A DNA stretch of 36,780 bases from Deltaproteobacteria bacterium (GTDB taxonomy: Bacteria > Desulfobacterota > DSM-4660 > Desulfatiglandales > HGW-15). Positions within the stretch are counted from its first letter, which is position 1, and each line of letters starts with the position of its first letter. The position numbers were made by a program, and so were the translations under genes. The stretch covers positions 1 to 36,780 of the forward strand of contig JAFGFM010000143.1 of the NCBI GenBank assembly GCA_016931115.1. The letters are read 5' to 3'. This document shows, in pieces, positions 32,798 through 36,780 of the stretch. The notes under the pieces were generated by a model. That model saw only the letters and a list, made by a program, of their open reading frames with translations, was not told where the DNA came from and searched no databases.

Positions 32798-34684
32798 CTA
32801 CACTATCCTTTTAAACATCTTTTCAAGTTCAGTATAGCTGATCTTCTTATAGACTGGCCTACCGTGCGGGCAGTTTGTTGCGAGGTCAAGCTGCTGCAAC
32901 TGAGTGAGTAAAAGGCTTATCTCCTTTTCTGTCATCCTCTGCCCTGCCCTTATTGCGCCGTGGCATGCCATAACAGTAAGGAGTTTGTCCATCGCCCCTG
33001 TAGTCGTGAGGTCATCCTCTTCGTGAAGCACAGGGATAAGGTCTTTTAGAAAACTCTCCCAGTTGGAGTTAACAAGAATGGCCGGTACTGCCCTTATGAT
33101 AAAACTGTTTCCGCCAAAGTGCTCTATCTCAAAACCAAGGTTATTGATTTGTTCAAGTTTTTCTTCAAGTATCCTTGTATCCTTATTAGACAGCTCTATA
33201 TCAACAGGTAAAAGAAAATTCTGGCTCTCCATTTTTTTGACCGCATATTTTTGCCTGAGGGTTTCATACACTATCCTTTCATGGGCCGCATGCTGATCTA
33301 TCATTAACAGACCATCCCTATCTTCAAATAGAAGATAGGTGCCCTTGAGTTGCCCAATAATCGAAAGGTTGTCACCGATATTTTCCTGCCTGATTTCTGG
33401 CCTTGCAGGATATGGATCATGGTGAACAGGTTTTTCTTCCCTCACAGGAATTATTACTTCTTGAATTTCCTCCGGTATATATGTCGGCTTTTTATGACTG
33501 AAAAGACCCTGCTGATGCTGTGGAATTGATTCCTTAACTTCAAGTGTTTCTTTAACAGTATTTCCTATCTGATGGTAAACCGGGACAGGCGCATCTTTTT
33601 TTTGCGCTTTATCACCCTCCTGCATTTCAGGGCTGAACAGGGGAGCGGGCCTTTCAATATAAACATCACCTGATGGCCTGAAGGGGTTTATCTGGTCGCC
33701 CAATGCCCTGGCAATGGTTGATGATATGGACTGATAAATGAGCCTCCCATCCTCAAAACGCACCTCCTGTTTTGCAGGATGCACATTGATATCCACAAAT
33801 GCTGGATCAATATCTAAAAAAAGGGCCACTTGAGGGTAACGCCCCTTCATGAGCCGCTGGCCATAGCCCCCTGTTATGGCGCTAAGTACTAGTTTATCCC
33901 TTATGTTCCGGTTATTTACATAGAGATACATGCGGTCACCACGGGTTCTTGAAAACTCAGGCGGAGCCAGATATGCCCTTACAGTAAACCTCTCATGTTC
34001 AAAGCGGGCATCCATAAAAGACTGGGCAACATCTTTACCAAAAAGTGCGGTTAATCTATTGAGTTCAGTCTCTGATGAAGGGAGGTTCAAAATGGCTTTA
34101 CCGGTAAAATTATCAAGTAATTTTATATAGATGCCTGAAAATGGCAAAGCGATCCTTGAAACCGTATCAGTAATCAGGCCAGATTCTGTCTTTTCTGTTT
34201 TAAGGAATTTTTTTCTGGCAGGTGTATTAAAATAGAGGTCTCGTACATCTATTGTTGTGCCTGCAGGGGCACCTGTCTCCTCAACAGACTCTATAACCCC
34301 GCCATTAGCCTTTAGCCTGAATGCAGATATCTGGTCATGGGGCCTGCTGGTTATCTCCATCCTGGAGACAGAGCATATGCTCGGAAGCGCCTCACCCCTG
34401 AACCCCAATGTTTTTATGGTAAATATATCGCTGACTGTTGAGATCTTGCTTGTGGCGTGTCTCTCTATGGCCAGGAGCAGGTCATCCTTGTCCATGCCTG
34501 CCCCATTATCACTAACCCTTATAAGACCGCTACCGCCATCTTCTATGCGAATGGTGATCCTGTCTGCGCCCGAGTCTATGCTGTTATCAAGAAGCTCCCT
34601 TACAACAGATGCAGGTCTATCAATAACCTCACCGGCAGCGATCTGGTTTGCGACATTCTGTGAAAGTTTTTGGATTTTGCCCAT
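32798..34684 (-). CDS. mutL: DNA mismatch repair protein MutL, endonuclease type
   Basis: 628 residues. The N-terminal GHKL ATPase is intact: LSQNVANQIAAGEVIDRPASVV, DNSIDSGA, DNGAGM, RHATSKI and GFRGEALPSI. After a linker of about 100 residues, the C-terminal domain has the metal-dependent endonuclease motif DQHAAHER (463-470). ACHGAIRAGQ and CPHGRP (Cys605-His607) complete the zinc site. Proteins of this type nick the daughter strand in organisms without MutH. Two detached copies of its last 30 codons lie downstream (28719 and 31988). It starts 6 nt after the phospholipase-like gene and lacks a strong Shine-Dalgarno, so coupling is likely. Confidence 0.97.
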   Translation of the reverse strand: MGKIQKLSQNVANQIAAGEVIDRPASVVRELLDNSIDSGADRITIRIEDGGSGLIRVSDNGAGMDKDDLLLAIERHATSKISTVSDIFTIKTLGFRGEALPSICSVSRMEITSRPHDQISAFRLKANGGVIESVEETGAPAGTTIDVRDLYFNTPARKKFLKTEKTESGLITDTVSRIALPFSGIYIKLLDNFTGKAILNLPSSETELNRLTALFGKDVAQSFMDARFEHERFTVRAYLAPPEFSRTRGDRMYLYVNNRNIRDKLVLSAITGGYGQRLMKGRYPQVALFLDIDPAFVDINVHPAKQEVRFEDGRLIYQSISSTIARALGDQINPFRPSGDVYIERPAPLFSPEMQEGDKAQKKDAPVPVYHQIGNTVKETLEVKESIPQHQQGLFSHKKPTYIPEEIQEVIIPVREEKPVHHDPYPARPEIRQENIGDNLSIIGQLKGTYLLFEDRDGLLMIDQHAAHERIVYETLRQKYAVKKMESQNFLLPVDIELSNKDTRILEEKLEQINNLGFEIEHFGGNSFIIRAVPAILVNSNWESFLKDLIPVLHEEDDLTTTGAMDKLLTVMACHGAIRAGQRMTEKEISLLLTQLQQLDLATNCPHGRPVYKKISYTELEKMFKRIV

Positions 34685-34690
34685 GCATGT

Positions 34691-35557
34691 TTATGCAAGT
34701 TCAAGCAGCTCCTTGTCAACAGGAAATTTGCTTTCATGCTGTCTTGTGTTGCGAATCCTTGACATAAAACCGTTTTGGCTTGCCTTCCTGAGATTATCCT
34801 CACCTATCGGGTCATGTGACAGGCATTTTGAAGTACCGGTATTTGAGAGCAGGTCTTTAACCAGCCTGAATGAGAGGTTGAGCATCATGTCTATGTAGGC
34901 AGCCGGTATCTGGTATGGCGAGTGGTTGCATACAAATGAAAACTGCGAAGAGCCATAAAGATAATCAGAGACCTTTACAGACTGTTTAAAAATATGTTTC
35001 TTAGCCCTGAATCCGCCGCTGTTTGCTAATACAGCCGCCTTGAGCATCTTGTCACACTCAAGCTCCTTGCTTGAAAGGATATCCGCAGCCATCTTGAGAT
35101 AAAATGAACCTGTAAATTTGTCAGCAACCGCCTCAGAATAAAAATGGCCCAGTTTTTTAAGCATAATGAACCTGTAGATAAGATCAGGCACAAAATAGTT
35201 GTGAGCCACAACATCAGCAGCCAGATGGGAGAGAAAACCATATGCATATGCGGCCTCCCTCTCACTTTCCGCCTCACCCAGTATGCTAAAGCCTGTCTCC
35301 CAGTTGTGGGAATGGCCCTCTTTTCTTTTGCTTCCCTTGCCTATAAAAAAATCAGCGGCAAGGTTGCCATATATATACTCAAGGGGAAATTGTTTAAGAA
35401 TAGCCGCAATATCAGGCAGGATAAATTTTAATCCATCGAGTATAGAACAGGAGATAACTGTATGTACGGCAGGGCCCCAGGCATATGCATTGTCTGCGAA
35501 GATTATCTGAAAAATAAAAACAATCAGCAACGAAACGAATATATTTAAAAAAATCAT
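34691..35557 (-). CDS. Exported zinc-dependent phospholipase C-like protein
   Basis: 288 residues. The signal peptide (NIFVSLLIVFIFQIIFADNAYA) is followed at once by Trp27-Gly-Pro-Ala-Val-His. An N-terminal Trp right after cleavage is a zinc ligand in clostridial alpha-toxin-type phospholipases. More potential ligands follow: YGNLAADFF, HSHNWETG, AYGFLSHLAADVVAHNYFVPDL and HFYSEAVAD. The order of His and Asp residues fits the zinc-dependent PLC fold, which hydrolyses phospholipid head groups. The C-terminal 90 residues are unlike classical enzymes. A Shine-Dalgarno (gaagga) precedes ATG 35557. Cotranscription with mutL is probable from the 6-nt gap, without an obvious functional link. Confidence 0.85.
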   Translation of the reverse strand: MIFLNIFVSLLIVFIFQIIFADNAYAWGPAVHTVISCSILDGLKFILPDIAAILKQFPLEYIYGNLAADFFIGKGSKRKEGHSHNWETGFSILGEAESEREAAYAYGFLSHLAADVVAHNYFVPDLIYRFIMLKKLGHFYSEAVADKFTGSFYLKMAADILSSKELECDKMLKAAVLANSGGFRAKKHIFKQSVKVSDYLYGSSQFSFVCNHSPYQIPAAYIDMMLNLSFRLVKDLLSNTGTSKCLSHDPIGEDNLRKASQNGFMSRIRNTRQHESKFPVDKELLELA

Positions 35558-35615
35558 TATAAGGCTATGACCTTCCTTCTACTATTTACCCACAGGATGA
35601 GAGCCGCATGAGCTG

Positions 35616-35656
35616 TCCATAAAAAATCGAATAGAAAATAATGATTTTTTTATGGA
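35616..35656. promoter_or_regulatory. AT-rich stem-loop upstream of the phospholipase C-like gene
   Basis: tccataaaaaatc (35616-35628) and gatttttttatgga (35643-35656) pair over 13 bp with one extra T. It lies 59 nt upstream of the phospholipase start (minus strand) in the 365-bp gap before radC. It could be a leader hairpin or a bidirectional terminator. The rest of the gap is very AT-rich, with no gene seen. Confidence 0.4.
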
Positions 35657-35922
35657 TGTAAAGTAAATTTTTCATTACCATGCTGATCATCTTGTAAAAG
35701 CCGGCGAAATATAGCAGAACATTAGAATTAATACCAGTTATTATTTTATTTGTGTCCATTTAAATATTAATTATAAATTATACTTAATTAAAGTTATTAT
35801 TATATATTTAGGATCAACATTATTTTCCCTAAAATTCAAACGCTCTCCACACATCGGATAGCATAAGGTTTATCTTTAGTCTTTTTTTAAGAAAATGACT
35901 CTAAAAAGAGGGGGAATTTTTT

Positions 35923-36651
35923 ATGTCAGAAACAGAAAATCAGGCGCGGGGTGAAGGTCACAGGGAAAGACTCAGGGAACGGTTCATAGAGGGGGGTATA
36001 GAAAGGTTTACAGATGAGGAGGTTATTGAGTTTCTTCTTACACTTGGCACCCCCAGAAAGGATGTAAAACTGGAGGCAAGGGAGGCTCTCAGGCAGTATT
36101 GCACCCTTTCAGGGGTATTATCAGCCCCCCTGGATGAGCTTAAGAAAATAAAAGGGATTGGTGAGAAAAATGTCCTGTACCTTAAACTGGTTCATGAGGT
36201 GGCAGGCCGGTATCTCAGGGACAGGGTTATAAACAGTGCCTTTTTCAACTCTTCAAAGGCGGTATATGAATACCTGTTCCATTCCATGCGTGACCTTAAA
36301 AGGGAGGTATTCAAGGTACTTTTTCTTAACAGAAAGAATGAGCTTGTCTCGGATCAGGATGTTTTTCAGGGCGGGCTTACCGGGAGCGCGGTCTATCCTG
36401 CCGAGATCATGAAACTGGCGCTCAACAGTAATGCGGCTGCAATGGTATTTGTCCACAACCACCCGTCAGGGGACCCGCAGCCATCAGCAGAAGACAGAAA
36501 CCTTACCAGGAACCTTGTGTTTGCATCACAGCTTTTGTCTTTGCAGGTGCTGGATCATATTATTATCGGCAATAACAGGTATTTTAGCTTTGCCGATGAA
36601 GGGGTTATAAAACTCTTTACCGAAGAATACAGAACGAAACTAAATCTATAA
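35923..36651 (+). CDS. radC: RadC family protein (UPF0758, JAB1/MPN+ metalloprotease-like)
   Basis: 242 residues: an N-terminal helix-hairpin-helix segment (KKIKGIGEKNV, about 75-84) and a C-terminal JAMM domain with the metal motif VHNHPSGDPQPSAED (His178, His180, Asp191). The family is named for an old, withdrawn link to DNA repair; its true substrate is unknown. Some family members occur near mobile elements, but this one lies beside a tRNA gene and mutL and looks like the chromosomal copy. A Shine-Dalgarno-like agaggggg precedes ATG 35923. Confidence 0.95.
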   Translation: MSETENQARGEGHRERLRERFIEGGIERFTDEEVIEFLLTLGTPRKDVKLEAREALRQYCTLSGVLSAPLDELKKIKGIGEKNVLYLKLVHEVAGRYLRDRVINSAFFNSSKAVYEYLFHSMRDLKREVFKVLFLNRKNELVSDQDVFQGGLTGSAVYPAEIMKLALNSNAAAMVFVHNHPSGDPQPSAEDRNLTRNLVFASQLLSLQVLDHIIIGNNRYFSFADEGVIKLFTEEYRTKLNL

Positions 36652-36656
36652 AAATC

Positions 36657-36685
36657 TTGACTCTTTTTTATTTATGATGAAAATA
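36657..36685 (+). promoter_or_regulatory. Possible promoter of the tRNA-Leu gene
   Basis: TTGACT (36657-36662), 17-nt spacer and a weak AAAATA (36680-36685), about 10 nt before the mature tRNA 5' end. The -35 is good and the -10 poor. Confidence 0.35.
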
Positions 36686-36695
36686 GACACTCCAT

Positions 36696-36780
36696 GCGAG
36701 AGTGGCGGAACTGGCAGACGCGCTGGACTTAGGATCCAGTGCCGCAAGGTGTAGGGGTTCAAATCCCCTCTCTCGCACCA
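36696..36780 (+). tRNA. tRNA-Leu (anticodon UAG)
   Basis: The acceptor stem gcgagag pairs with ctctcgc, the anticodon stem ctgga pairs with tccag around the loop cttagga (anticodon TAG, reading CUA/CUN Leu codons). The T arm reads gggttcaaatccc, and a long variable arm (tgccgcaaggtgta) marks it as class II. CCA is encoded and is the last three bases of the window. tRNA 3' ends are common integration sites, but the flank is outside the window. Confidence 0.97.

Noticed and set aside
35923-36780. radC beside tRNA-Leu as the edge of an integrated element
   Set aside because: No integrase or att-like direct repeat is visible on this side, and the sequence beyond the tRNA is outside the window.

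Overview
The window looks like chromosomal DNA from an anaerobic, respiratory Gram-negative bacterium, most likely a member of the Desulfobacterota (former Deltaproteobacteria). The evidence is many exported proteins with Sec, Tat or lipoprotein signals, an OmpA-family lipoprotein, an octaheme cytochrome c beside cytochrome b and a Rieske protein, a MutL with the endonuclease motif, and moderate G+C content. The taxon is an inference; there is no 16S gene. No rRNA, CRISPR array, transposase or integrase is visible. One tRNA (Leu, anticodon UAG) closes the window.

Layout. 1-2007: end of a hybrid sensor kinase. 2105-10319: envelope proteins, namely a SnoaL-like protein with its own terminator, then a four-gene operon behind a clear sigma70-type promoter (transglutaminase-like, DUF4412-like, unknown, and a large double-VWA protein). 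10320-10858: a palindrome and a decayed PIN toxin. 10859-12950 (minus): a sulfatase and a small exported protein whose reading frame is broken. 13170-17312: an alternative cytochrome bc complex operon (b6-type cytochrome b, Rieske, octaheme c with TPR). 17367-19393: divergent genes for a Tat-exported PLP enzyme and a lipoprotein RidA homologue, a plausible periplasmic metabolite-repair pair. 19481-23171 (minus): a small Asp-rich repeat protein, an ECF sigma factor with a membrane partner, a DUF3307 protein, a 45-codon small ORF and an alpha/beta hydrolase.

23630-32785 is an accessory region, clearly more AT-rich in its first part. It holds a dCTP deaminase gene followed by a roughly 1435-residue STAND/NACHT-like NTPase with a C-terminal PD-(D/E)xK-like nuclease motif. 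This pair is the best candidate for an unusual (possibly antiphage) system. Next come an M48 lipoprotein peptidase, an OmpA lipoprotein and two unrelated VapBC-type toxin-antitoxin modules. The region is punctuated by two diverged 92-bp copies of the 3' end of mutL, the intact third copy being the end of mutL itself at 32798. The differences between copies are largely synonymous, which suggests that DNA has repeatedly been inserted behind mutL, bringing or regenerating its last codons.

32798-36780: mutL preceded by a zinc-dependent phospholipase C-like gene, then radC and tRNA-Leu. All identifications come from motifs read by eye; no database search was possible.
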